In this document: in pieces, positions 23,801 through 36,400 of the stretch
Layout: every line of letters begins with the position of its first letter
Position numbering within the stretch: the first letter of the stretch is position 1
Source: Symbiodinium natans
Lineage: Eukaryota > Sar > Dinophyceae > Suessiales > Symbiodiniaceae
Length of the DNA: 64,000 bases
Direction: 5' to 3'
Assembly: GCA_905221605.1 (NCBI GenBank)
Contig: CAJNDS010002661.1
Coordinates: 55,001-119,000, forward strand
Notes under the pieces: generated by a model
Told to the model about the DNA's origin: nothing
What the model saw: the letters and a program-made list of their open reading frames with translations, nothing else
Database searches by the model: none
Position numbers and translations under genes: made by a program

Positions 23801-24379
23801 CTTATACATCTCCTAAATAAAAGAAAACCGGTGCTCCGCCAGCTGTGCAGCCCTGGCCTGTTGCAGGCGTAGCGCCAATGCCTGGGCAGATTCATATTTT
23901 TCCTCTAACCTCCACATGCTGCAGATTACTCGTATCCAAAAAACTCAGCTGTGCGTTACAGGCAGGTTGGAGGTAAGGCCTCGTGGGGGATCGTTCGCCA
24001 CATTTCGCCACCACCACGATAGGTATCTACCCCCGGACACCCAGACCAAATAATTCAAGATGGTCCTTCCCTTGGGATATGCGGAATTCCTACAGTCTAG
24101 TCTTCAACAGGGTTGTTCTACACCACTATACCCAGACTACATCACTTTGCTGTAGCAACTCTACTATTCATTGGGATGTTCCCCTTACACTAACAGTCCT
24201 TTGATAGGGATTATAGCACCACCCGATTGCAATCCCGTTAGAAGGCGGAACATCCCAAACTATAAGACTCTACTGTGCGTGGCCTCGGTGGAGTCTGGGC
24301 GCAGCAGCTGGAAGGCCGCGAGCAGCACTGGGGCCTCAGGGAGGGAGGCGCAAGCCAAGGGGGGCTGAGGAGTCACAGC

Positions 24380-24429
<50 letters not shown>

Positions 24430-27400
24430 CCTGCAAGAAACAAAGCCAAAGATAGTTCGCAGAGCATGCTCGGCTACTGGACCCAAGCATATAGTTCGCA
24501 CAGTGTGTACTTGGCGACCAGGACGTGGACCCAACACGGCGGCAACAAGAAATGCCCAGAAATGCCAAGGCCACCCCGCAACTTCCTGCCTCTCAGAAGC
24601 CGTCGAAAAACGCACAGGCGCCTGTGAAGCCCTCGTGAATTGCTGACAAAGTCGGTGCCCTACCCTTCACCATTATAGCTCGTGTCCATAACTTACCTGC
24701 TACGATGCCCCCGAAGCCTAAAACTCTACTGAGCCCTGCTGAGGCTAAACCCTTCGAACCCCAACCCTTTTTTCCCTCCAACCCCTTTAAACCCGAAAGA
24801 CGAAACACGAAACCCTCAACCTTTTTTTGCATCCGGACTTGCCTAAACCCCTTCTCTCTCTCTCTCTCTCCCTCTCTCTCTCTCTCTCTCACATCCCGGT
24901 CCCTAAACCCCCTAAGCCCTGAAACCCCCCAAAACCCGAAGCCCAAGTCGCAGCCAGGGCCAGGCGCGGGAGGAGCCGGTCCCGGCGTGCGAAGCCCACG
25001 GAGGCCACTGCCAAGCCTTGGCACTCTCGTAGTGCCAACAGCAAAAAAGACAGAAAGACAGAAAGACAGAAAGACAGCAAGACAGAAAGACAGAAAGACA
25101 GAAAGACAGCAAGACAGAAAGACAGAAAGACAGAAAGACAGAAAGACAGAAAGACAGAAAGACAGAAAGACAGAAAGACAGAAAGACAGAAAGACAGAAA
25201 GAAAGAACGAAAGGAGGGACCCTCTTGGGGGTTATAAAAAATTGGTTGTGGTGTACTGCGGCATGCGGCGCCATTCTGTAGTGTGGAGTGTTGTTGCGGT
25301 TGCTGCTTGCTGCTGCCCGTGGTGGGCTTTGGGATCCCGGCACTTGCGGCCGCAGTCGACTAAAACAAAGGGAGCACATTTTTCGCCTTGGTTGGGTTGC
25401 CAGCTGACGTCTCCATGTTCCTGTTAGGTCTCTGTATCTGCACAGGCCGAGGAGCAAAGAAAGCTGAAACTCTGGAGGGTGTTCACCTTGGTAGGTGCGC
25501 TACGGAACCCGAAACCCCAAAATGAGCAAAAGCGAGCCTTTTATAAGGGAAACCCAAAAAATCCCAACAAAGGGGGCAAAAAGGGGGTACCGCGTGAGTT
25601 ACCCAGGCACCTGGGGCAGCGCGAAGGGCCGTGCCACGCCGATGATGAGGGCCATGCCCAGGGTGACGGCCACCGAAAGCCACATGCCGTCTTCGGTGGC
25701 GACTACCTTGGATTTCTGGCGGGCTCTTTGTTGTAGGGAACGAGGGAAGGAAGCTACCCTAATCCCGTGAGGGGTACAAAAAAGGGCCCTACTTCCCTCA
25801 TCCCTGCGAAGAACCAGGGGGGTGAGTTTTCACATATGGGCCCGAAGCTTCCCCCATTTTGAAGGCAGTGTTGGAAGAACATAAGCCTCTTCATACCGCG
25901 CGAGAGGTTCTGCATTTGAGGCCAGAGGCCTCAAGCACCACAACAAAAACTTGGAGATCAGGTGCGGAGACCAGGACTGCGGAGGCGAGCTTCAATGCCA
26001 CCTGCGGCTGGCATGCGATGAGGGCAGCGCAGGGGTGGGGGAGTAGGGGGGGGGTAGGGGGCAACTACAACCTTTGTTTTTGGGGATTCTGCGAGAAATA
26101 CGGACAACATTCGCACCCTTTTGGGAAGTACCTTCATAACCCTTTTTGCATCTGGATAACCCTAAACCCTCAAACCCCAACTAACGTAGGCAAAGATCGC
26201 CCTGTTGAACCCAGAGAAGCCCCCAGCCCACAAATGTACGGCGATCCCGCCTCCATCCAGACGTTGTTGCAGCTGGCCTTGGGGGGGGAGTCAACAAGCC
26301 AGGGCTTCTTAAAGTTTAGGGGTTTGGGCACGGTTTGGGGTTCAGGCTTTGGTGAGAAAGTCGGTCTACAGGTACTGGCTTTTTCGGTGAAGGGGGTCCC
26401 AGGACTTCTGTGGATTGACCAGTGACCAGGCAGTATAGCAACCCAGGCTCCAAGGTTACTCTGAAAGGCTCTATCCTCTGTTCCCAGCCTGACGAATCGT
26501 GCAGGGAAGCGGCGTATTTGCTGAGCAGCTGTTTAGCACCCACGATCACTCCTGAGGTTGACCAGAACCACAACAAAGTGCTCTCTACAAGGATCTTCAG
26601 AAGATAGGCTACGACCTTGCAGGATCATGCCTGTCTCAGACAAGCTTCTGTCGGACTCGACCTCCTCGAGGATGCTTCTTTCCGTCAGCATCTGCATCAG
26701 CGCATGTCGGCGGACCACGTCCGCTTCCGTCTTGTCGGTTTCCATAATGATGCTTTCTGCCTGAGCCGGCTGCGCACTTCACAAGAGGCAACGCCACGAC
26801 CAAAACTAAAACTATATGAAATCGCAAACAGAGCTTGTGTCGAGGTGCGGGAAATTCAGACTCCACACCGCTGTTCTCCGTAGGGATCACGATCCTGAGC
26901 TGAGCAGGCTCTGAGGCACGAAAATGTGCCATAACCCGGTTCTACTACATGGGCTGCACATTGGAACGAGTGCTACAGCCAGCGGAAAGGGAGGCAGCCC
27001 TCTGGGTGCGGTATCAAGTGCAGCCGAGTGCAGCATGTACTGTAGTTATATAGTATATACATATATCAGTATACTGTCTATACATCTACACATAGTGTAC
27101 GTATATGACTATGTATATGTTTATGTACTTCGTATAGTGCCGTAATTACAGTTTGCAAAGGCGCAATACATGTCTGTGTCGTGCAATTTGCAGAGGGTTC
27201 GCTGTGCTTTTGGTTTGGCCTCAGGATTCGGGGTCAAAAGCCTCACGGTACCCTGGGTCCGCAATGGATCCGCAATGGAAATACTCTACGCCTTTCTGGC
27301 CCATAGCGTGGCCAAGCGGCATGGCATCGTTGCACAACTCGACGGAGGCGCGGCCTCGAACGCTTACCGCCAAATGCGCTGCTGCGGCTGCAAGCAGGCG

Positions 27401-30400
27401 CTTCTCGAAGATCTCGCCCTGAGGTCGGGGGCTGATGGTCTATGGGGGCTATAGGGTAAGGGTCAACAATAAGTCAGTGCGTGCGAACAACATCCCAAGT
27501 CCTTGAAGCGCTTGGACTCATCGCCGAAGGAGATGTTCAGTCGCACTTCGTTGTTTGTCTTCCCACGACTGGCGCTCGCCAAGAAGGTTTTGCTTTGCCT
27601 GGGTTTCCGAGAGATGGGCTTGTCATGCATATGGTGCAGTCCAAGTCAAGAGATGAGAGTTCGCCGTCGCAAACGTTAGGGAGCATGAAGCTAGCTGCTA
27701 GTTTTGCTGCGATCTTCTCGACCGTGCCGTGTCACTTTCCTCTCCGAACATGACTTGCGCTGTCCGTGTTCGTCCGCCTGCTAACGATTTCGTTGTTGGC
27801 TCAGGGCTCAGAATTGCCTGCCGAGTGGCCGTGTGGTGACATTCTGCTTGAGAAAGAGGAAGGCCAGAAAGAGCGGGATGACAACGCCATAGATAGCCCC
27901 GCTGCCAAAACCGATTCGGTCTACCTCACAACTGCCAGCACACAGGAACACGTTAGCACATGGCAACAAGCAAGTGGTCATGCCTGTATGAGGAGCCGCA
28001 ATTTTTGTTGCAGGTATGATGTTGAAGCCTGCACGCTGCGGCAACTGTGCAAGATGTGTAGGTGGACCTCCCTCAAAGTATCGGTATATGCCGAGCCTTA
28101 TGGACACGGGGAGTCCGGAGGCTGAAAGTATAGTTTCCACATTAATTTTGAGGCACAGTGGATAAAAGAAAGGGACCCTGTGCAGCCTGCATTGTTTGGC
28201 ACACATGGGATTTTCAGGGGCTTCCATGGGTTGATCGCGACTCATGGTTTGGCATGGCTGGCCCAGGGGTTTGTCTTTCCAATATGTACACACATGCGGT
28301 GAGTTTGGTTCTGCCGCTCCTATATATGTACTATTTCCATGTATTTCCAGGACTTGTCTTCCTAGGGTACATACATACATACATACATACATACATACAT
28401 ACATACATACATACATACATACATACATACATACATACATACAGTACATATATTAATATGTATATATGTCTATATGTATATATGTATATATGTATATATG
28501 TATATATGTATATATGTATATATGTATATATGTATATATGTATATATGTATATATGCATATATGTATATATGTATATATGTATATATGTATATATGTATA
28601 TATGTATATATGTATATATGTATATATGTATATATGTATATATGTATATATGTGTATATGTATATATGTATATATGTATATATGTATATATGTATATATG
28701 TATATATGTATATATGTATATATGTATATATGTATATATGTATATATGTATATGTATATATATATATGTGTATGTTTCTACATTTGTATATGTATATATA
28801 TATATATATATGTCGGGTATTTCAGTTTGCTGGGTGTTACTTGATCACACTCCAGCACTGTGGCAACAGGCTGAGGCTCCCACCCAAGCTGCCATTCCGG
28901 TGCTGTCGGCGCACAGCAAATGTGGGAAGAGAGTCCGGAAAGCAGACTCCTTCGGGATCTCTCTTCCTGGCAGGCTCTTTCGACGCTCGCAGCTGCTTTC
29001 CGCTCTTAAGGACACCTATAAGATTTGTACAGTAATCAGTGCGGCGCCTTCGCCATCGTGGTCTTGGCAGCCGAGAAGCTGCACGGCCCCCGAGGCACCA
29101 CCCACAAAGAGCACCGTCAGAACATTCAAAGCCATGCTGACTCCTGCGAGACGGGTGCTTCACTGCTTCACACATGAGATTCCTCCAACGAAAACATGCT
29201 CCACTTAGTGCCACCGCCTCGTTGCCACGGTAGCACATGGTAGCACCGAATGAAAACCTGCCTCAATGCCATCATCCCATTTCACAAAGCAGTCTGCTCA
29301 GAAGGATATGCCGAAGCTGAGAAAGAAGCCTGTGCAACTGCGTTTGGTGATGTCGTCTCTTAATTGTGTATATCTGACTCCTCAACCTAAATTGTCTGAA
29401 ATGGTTTAAGCTGCATCTCTAAAACATGGAGCTCCTGTACCAAGGGAGCAGATCTCCAGGCACGAGCAAGAAAACAACACCAGGATGGGGAGCAAGGGCG
29501 TCGCCAGTGCTGTGAGGGTCCTGAACGTTAATAAAGCCAGAAAGAGCTTTCATCAAGTTTTCCGAGGTTTTCCCTAGTTTGGGTGGTCTGGACTTCCGAG
29601 GCAGTGCCCATCAGGGTATGCCTGACGAGCTCGCCGTCGAAGCGGCACTGCAGGTCCACGAAGCTCACAAGCTGCGTCCCCGTGAGCTGGAGAGCTTCGA
29701 CGTAGGCCATCAAGGGGTCGCCTGAGAGCAACCCTCAACCTTGAAGCCGATAAAAGGCCTTAACCGCATCTCACATTCCCACAACCCTGCCACTCTCATC
29801 CCGATACGAGTACCAGAGATTGGTATACAAGTCGCCCTCTGCTTCTGCGGGCACTTCCTGTGGAGCTTCCTGCAATGCTCCCTGTGCCTGCTTCGCCAAG
29901 CGCCTTTGCTCTCCGTCCAAGGCTTCCCTCATTAAAACACAGAAGCTTCCTGGCATCGTGATAAGATGTGATAGGGCCAAGGACAGGCGGTTGCAACACG
30001 CACCAGATGTGCCTTGCCAGTAGGCCTTACTCGAGGACACCACGGATGCCAAGGTGCCCGGAAGCAGCCCAAAGCTGCGCCAGCTGCAATAGCACCAAGC
30101 CTCTCAAGAGGTGAGTAAACGGGTGAGAAAGAGAAAACAGGGTCTCGGACATGGCAACCAGCCCTTGAACGCTCAACTTGTCAACCTTCAACATCCCGCA
30201 CACTCATTGAAACGTCCCAACACAACACCTCACTTTGGGCTCCCCATCCTTCCGGCAGAAGGAGCCGGCCCGCGCACAGGGCCACCAGGCCGGGACGAGG
30301 CACGTAGGACCTCTCGTGCCGCTTGGGAGTGGGAGGTTAGGACATCGCTGCAACGTCTGTCAATACGACTCCCGGGATCAATGCTTACTTAGATGTGCTT

Positions 30401-33400
30401 CGCTGACGTGCAAAGAGATGCCACACCACAGCACTTCTGAGCTGGGGGCCTCAACAGGTAGGCTGCCATGCCAAGGACAGCCAGCAGCAGGCTTGTCACA
30501 GCACCAGCCTTGAGGAAGTCGGTCGCCTCCGTGCCCAGGTCCAGGCACTTTGTGCACTGGCCGCTCGTGGAGCGGTAGTTGGGCGCGCAGGCCATGCACA
30601 GCGGGCCACTGTATCCTTGGAGCGGAGCCCTATGGAGCCTTCACAATCCAATTCTGCAAGCCAAGTCATGTAATATCACTTGTTAACGAAAATCGCAATG
30701 TGGACGGGCAAAACAAAAACAACCGAAATGAGAAGCTTGCCAATCAGAGGCCGTGCACCAGCAGCGCAGTGGCCCTTGCCCGGGCAGCGCGGCGGATCCA
30801 AGCAAGCGAAGACTACCGCCCTTGGCGCCCCTGGCAGGCGCCCGTAGCGAGGCTGAGGCTCGCATTGCAGCTGCCCCTCCCTGTCTGTGAAGGTGTTGGC
30901 TGGGCATGCTTTGCAAGCAGTGCCCCGTCCAGCGTAGCCCCGAAAGCATGTGCACATCTGATCCGGGAGGAACAGATCCGGCGTGACCTTCAGGGAGGCG
31001 CGGGTGAACTCGGCACAGATGTAGCCGCCAGCCTGATTTGCGAACGGCCTCGGGACGAGGCGCTGAACAACACCGAACATCAAGTGCAGTCATGAAACAA
31101 TGAGCATCTCTGCTACTTGGACACTTGCAAAATGCTACCAGAACCTTTTGACTGAAGCCTCCAAGCGAACGGCAGTTTCAGGCCGATTTCGCGACTTACA
31201 CTTCCATGCGTGCCCGCGCAATTCTGCCATGTGTATACTGTGCGTTTGCTGACTGCTCCCGGCCTTGACTGGGTCGTCTCCAGCTCCTTCCCAAGCAGCC
31301 GCCGCACTTCCTCTCGGTTTGCCAACTCCGTGCCCTGCAGGTTCAAGTCTAGTCGGGATCGGATTGCTTCAGCCAGGGCAACGTTGTCGATGGTCATGGG
31401 GATGGCGTTGTGGCCGAGGCTGAGGAGGCGGAGGCCGGCGGGAGGCGAGTGGAGGCGGGCGATGCTGTTCTTTGAGAGGTCGAGCTCTTGCAGCGCCTCG
31501 CCCAAAGTGCTTGACCAAGCTTCCCACCGCGAACCGTCGACCCGCACAGCCAGCGCGTTCAGCGCCGGCAGCTCGCCATGGAGCCCGCAGTCGGCGGCCG
31601 ACAGCCTGGTGATCGGCGTCGCTGCCAAAGGCAGCAGGAGCTCCGCCACGGAGCCGTTGAGGGAGCAGCTGCTCACCTCTAGTGGCCGGGATAATCGAAA
31701 AGAGGATCCACACAAAAAAGGTTTGCTTCAATTGATGGTGATCCGATGCGAGATCCGAGTATGTTCGGGTCGCTTCATGCCAATCACGAAAAGTAAAGTG
31801 AAGGATCAACTCAGATCAACAACGAATGACAGGTAAGGCGATCTGGTCAAAAATGCGCCCCTACCTCGTGAGCGCGCGGGCCTCCTTGTGGGTCAGAACA
31901 TGACTCCAAAATGCTCGCATGACGGGTTTGAAACGGGTTCGCATGGTTGGCAAAGCATGTCGACTGATGGCGCGACATGCTTTGAAGCAAGCTTGCGCTG
32001 CGTTTGAACGACCGGGGGGGGGGGGGGGCGGGGCCGCCCCCGCGCCATTTGCAAACACGATGCTCGCCTTTAAATTGCTCGCATGATGGGTTTTGGAAAG
32101 GATTCATATCATTCACCAAAATTGTCCATTAATGGCGCGAACTGCTTGGAGACAAGTTTGCAGTGCCAGGACAGAGAAGGGGAAGAGGGGCGCAGCCCCC
32201 TCACCACCACGTTGCAAATACGACGCACGCATGATGGGTTGGATATAGTTTGAAAGGAATGTCTACTGACAGCGCGACACTATGAGCTGGAGGTTGGGCA
32301 GGAGCAATACAAATGGTGGCGGTTGTGGTGGTGGGGGTGGTGGGGGTGGTGGTGGCGGTGGTGGTGGTGCTGCTGCTGCTGCTGGTGGCGGTGGCGGCGG
32401 TGCTGGCGGTGGCGGTGGCGGTGGTCTGGGTGTGGTAGTGGTAGTGGTAGTGGAAGTGGTAGTGGCAGTGGCAGTGGTGGTGGTAGTAGTAGTAGCAGTA
32501 GTAGTAGTAGTAGTAGTTGTAGTAGTACTGTGGATGGACAAAATCTTGCACCACTTTTCAGACACGTCTTTTTGTGTTCCCCGTGCCCCCTTTTTAACAT
32601 TGGCTGTGAAAAGCTAGCGGCCGGATTTGCTCCAATGGCCGAAATCTTGCGCCGCTCAAGTAGTCCCAGCCACCAATGTTAAGCACGGGGTGCGGGGCTT
32701 GATGCCCCAATCGTTTGGAGTATGCATGTACAGGTGGTGCAAGATTTCGTCCATCCACCAAAGGGCAGAAGTGTTTTTGCATAAGCTGGTAGTGCGTACC
32801 CATCCTTTTCTACGGTGCTTGGACTCGGGACACGACACAGCATTCCATCTACACAACGCTAGAGTCAAGTCAATACTGCCAAAATGCGGAAAATCTAGCA
32901 TTTTGCTGTTCCGGACATTAAGAAGCTAGAAAAAAATTGAATTCCTATAAAAGAAGCTAGAAAAAATTGAATTCCTATAAAAGCAACAAATGCAGTGCAA
33001 AATGACAGTCAACGCTCAGTCAACACTACAGTCAACACTACAGTCAACACTGCCAAAATGCTGGAAAATCCAGCATTTTGCTGTTCTGGACATTAAGAAG
33101 CTAAAAAACTTACGTTTTCCTTTAAAACGAGTGAACTGTGGAATCTGCTGGTTTTTCCAGGGTTTTCGTAGTGTTGACTGTAGTGTTGACTGTAGTTTTG
33201 ACTGAGTGTTGACTGAGTGTTGACTGTCATTTTGCACGTATTTGAAGCACCTTGGGAGTGCAAAACGGCGTCCCAGCAAAGTTAAAGTCGTTGAAGCCAG
33301 AGAAACGACACAGAAAGCCATTGCTAGTCACTCACGCTCGTAGAACATACCAGGCAACATTCGCCGAAAGGGACCGAAGGGCAGAAGTGTTTTTGCATAA

Positions 33401-36400
33401 GCTGGTAGTGCGTACCCATCCTTTTCTACGGTGCCTGGACTCGGGACACGACACAGCATTCCATCTACACAACGCTAGAGTCAAGTCAATACTGCCAAAA
33501 TGCGGAAAATCTAGCATTTTGCTGTTCCGGACATTAAGAAGCTAGAAAAAAATTGAATTCCTATAAAAGAAGCTAGAAAAAAATTGAATTCCTATAAAAG
33601 AAGCTAGAAAAAAATTGAATTCCTATAAAAGCAACAAATGCAGTGCAAAATGACAGTCGACACTCAGTCAACACTCAGTCAACACTACAGTCAACACTGC
33701 CAAAATGCTGGAAAATCCAGCATTTTGCTGTTGTGGACATTAAGAAGCTAAAAAAACTTACATTTTCCTTTAAAACGAGTGAATTGTGGAATCTGCTGGT
33801 TTTTCCAGGGTTTTCGTAGTGTTGACTGTAGTGTTGACTGTAGTGCTGACTGAGTGTTGACTGAGTGTTGACTGTCATTTTGCACGTATTTGAAGCACCT
33901 GGGAGTGCAAAACGGCGTCCCAGCAAAGTTAAAGTCGTTGAAGCCAGAGAAACGACACAGAAAGCCATTGCTAGTCACTCACGCTTGAAGAACCCGTGCC
34001 CCCTTTTTAACATTGGCTGTGAAAAGCTAGCGGCCGGATTTGCTCCAATGGCCGAAATCTTGCACCGCTCAAGTAGTCCCAGCCACCAATGTTAAGCAGG
34101 GGGTGCAGGGCTTGATGCCCCAATCGTTTGGAGTATGCATGTACAGGTGGTGCAAGATTTCGTCCATCCACCAAAGGGCAGAAGTGTTTTTGCATAAGCT
34201 GGTAGTGCGTACCCATCCTTTTCTACGGTGCCTGGACTCGGGACACGACACAGCATTCCAGCTACACAACGCTAGAGTCAAGTCAATACTGCCAAAATGC
34301 GGAAAATCTAGCATTTTGCTGTTCCGGACATTAAGAAGCTAGAAAAAAATTGAATTCCTATAAAAGAAGCTAGAAAAAATTGAATTCCTATAAAAGCAAC
34401 AAATGCAGTGCAAAATGACAGTCAACACTCAGTCAACACTACAGTCAACACTACAGTCAACACTGCCAAAATGCTGGAAAATCCAGCATTTTGCTGTTCT
34501 GGACATTAAGAAGCTAAAAAACTTACGTTTTCCTTTAAAACGAGTGAATTGTGGAATCTGCTGGTTTTTCCAGGGTTTTCGTAGTGTTGACTGTAGTGTT
34601 GACTGTAGTTTGAGTGTTGACTGAGTGTTGACTGTCATTTTGCACGTATTTGAAGCACCTTGGGAGTGCAAAACGGCGTCCCAGCAAAGTTAAAGTCGTT
34701 GAAGCCAGAGAAACGACACAGAAAGCCATTGCTAGTCACTCACGCTCGTAGAACATACCAGGCAACATTCGCCGAAAGGGACCGAAGGGCAGAAGTGTTT
34801 TTGCATAAGCTGGTAGTGCGTACCCATCCTTTTCTACGGTGCCTGGACTCGGGACACGACACAGCATTCCATCTACACAACGCTAGAGTCAAGTCAATAC
34901 TGCCAAAATGCGCAAAATCTAGCATTTTGCTGTTCCGGACATTAAGAAGCTAGAAAAATATTGAATTCCTATAAAAGAAGCTAGAAAAAATTTGAATTCC
35001 TATAAAAGAAGCTAGAAAAAAATTGAATTCCTATAAAGGCAACAAATGCAGTGCAAAATGACAGTCGACACTCAGTCAACACTCAGTCAACACTACAGTC
35101 AACACTACAGTCAACACTGCCAAAATGCTGGAAAATCCAGCATTTTGCTGTTGTGGACATTAAGAAGCTAAAAAACTTACGTTTTCCTTTAAAACGAGTG
35201 AATTGTGGAATCTGCTGGTTTTTCCAGGGTTTTCGTAGTGTTGACTGTAGTTTTGACTGAGTGTTGACTGAGTGTTGACTGTCATTTTGCACGTATTTGA
35301 AGCACCTGGGAGTGCAAAACGGCGTCCCAGCAAAGTTAAAGTCGTTGAAGCCAGAGAAACGACACGGAAAGCCATTGCTAGTCACTCACGCTCGAAGAAC
35401 CCGTGCCCCCTTTTTAACATTGGCTGTGAAAAGCTAGCGGCCGGATTTGCTCCAATGGCCGAAATCTTGCACCGCTCAAGTAGTCCCAGCCACCAATGTT
35501 AAGCAGGGGGCGCGGGGCTTGATGCCCCAATCGTTTGGAGTATGCATGTACAGGTGGTGCAAGTCAATACTGCCAAAATGCGGAAAATCTAGCATTTTGC
35601 TGTTCCGGACATTAAGAAGCTAGAAAAAAATTGAATTCCTATAAAAGAAGCTAGAAAAAATTGAATTCCTATAAAAGCAACAAATGCAGTGCAAAATGAC
35701 AGTCAACACTCAGTCAACACTACAGTCAACACTACAGTCAACACTGCCAAAATGCTGGAAAATCCAGCATTTTGCTGTTGTGGACATTAAGAAGCTAAAA
35801 AACTTACGTTTTCCTTTAAAACGAGTGAATGGTGGAATCTGCTGGTTTTTCCAGGGTTTTCGTAGTGTTGACTGTAGTGTTGACTGTAGTTTTGACTGAG
35901 CGTTAACTGAGTGTTGACTGTCATTTTGCACGTATTTGAAGCACCTTGGGAGTGCAAAACGGCGTCCCAGCAAAGTTAAAGTCGTTGAAGCCAGAGAAAC
36001 GACACAGAAAGCCATTGCTAGTCACTCACGCTCGTAGAACATACCAGGCAACATTCGCCGAAAGGGACCGAAGGGCAGAAGTGTTTTTGCATAAGCTGGT
36101 AGTGCGTACCCATCCTTTTCTACGGTGCCTGGACTCGGGACACGACACAGCATTCCATCTACACAACGCTAGAGTCAAGTCAATACTGCCAAAATGCGGA
36201 AAATCTAGCATTTTGCTGTTCCGGACATTAAGAAGCTAGAAAAAAATTGAATTCCTATAAAAGAAGCTAGAAAAAAATTGAATTCCTATAAAAGAAGCTA
36301 GAAAAAAATTGAATTCCTATAAAAGCAACAAATGCAGTGCAAAATGACAGTCGACACTCAGTCAACACTCAGTCAACACTACAGTCAACACTACAGTCAA

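Larger units (their letters stand above)
21968..31860. repeat. Segmental duplication, copy B of 7933-17900
   Basis: Collinear with 7933-17900: shared exon islands, inverted-repeat element, introner and intron text in the same order and orientation. The anchor peptide [12 protein letters not shown] (or its close variant) lies near 8195, 22260 and 50525, giving a spacing of about 14.1 kb between the first two. Confidence 0.85.

Noticed and set aside
28158-29208. ORFs of up to 244 codons with YMYICIYV repeats
   Set aside because: Translation of the TATATATG and ACAT arrays.
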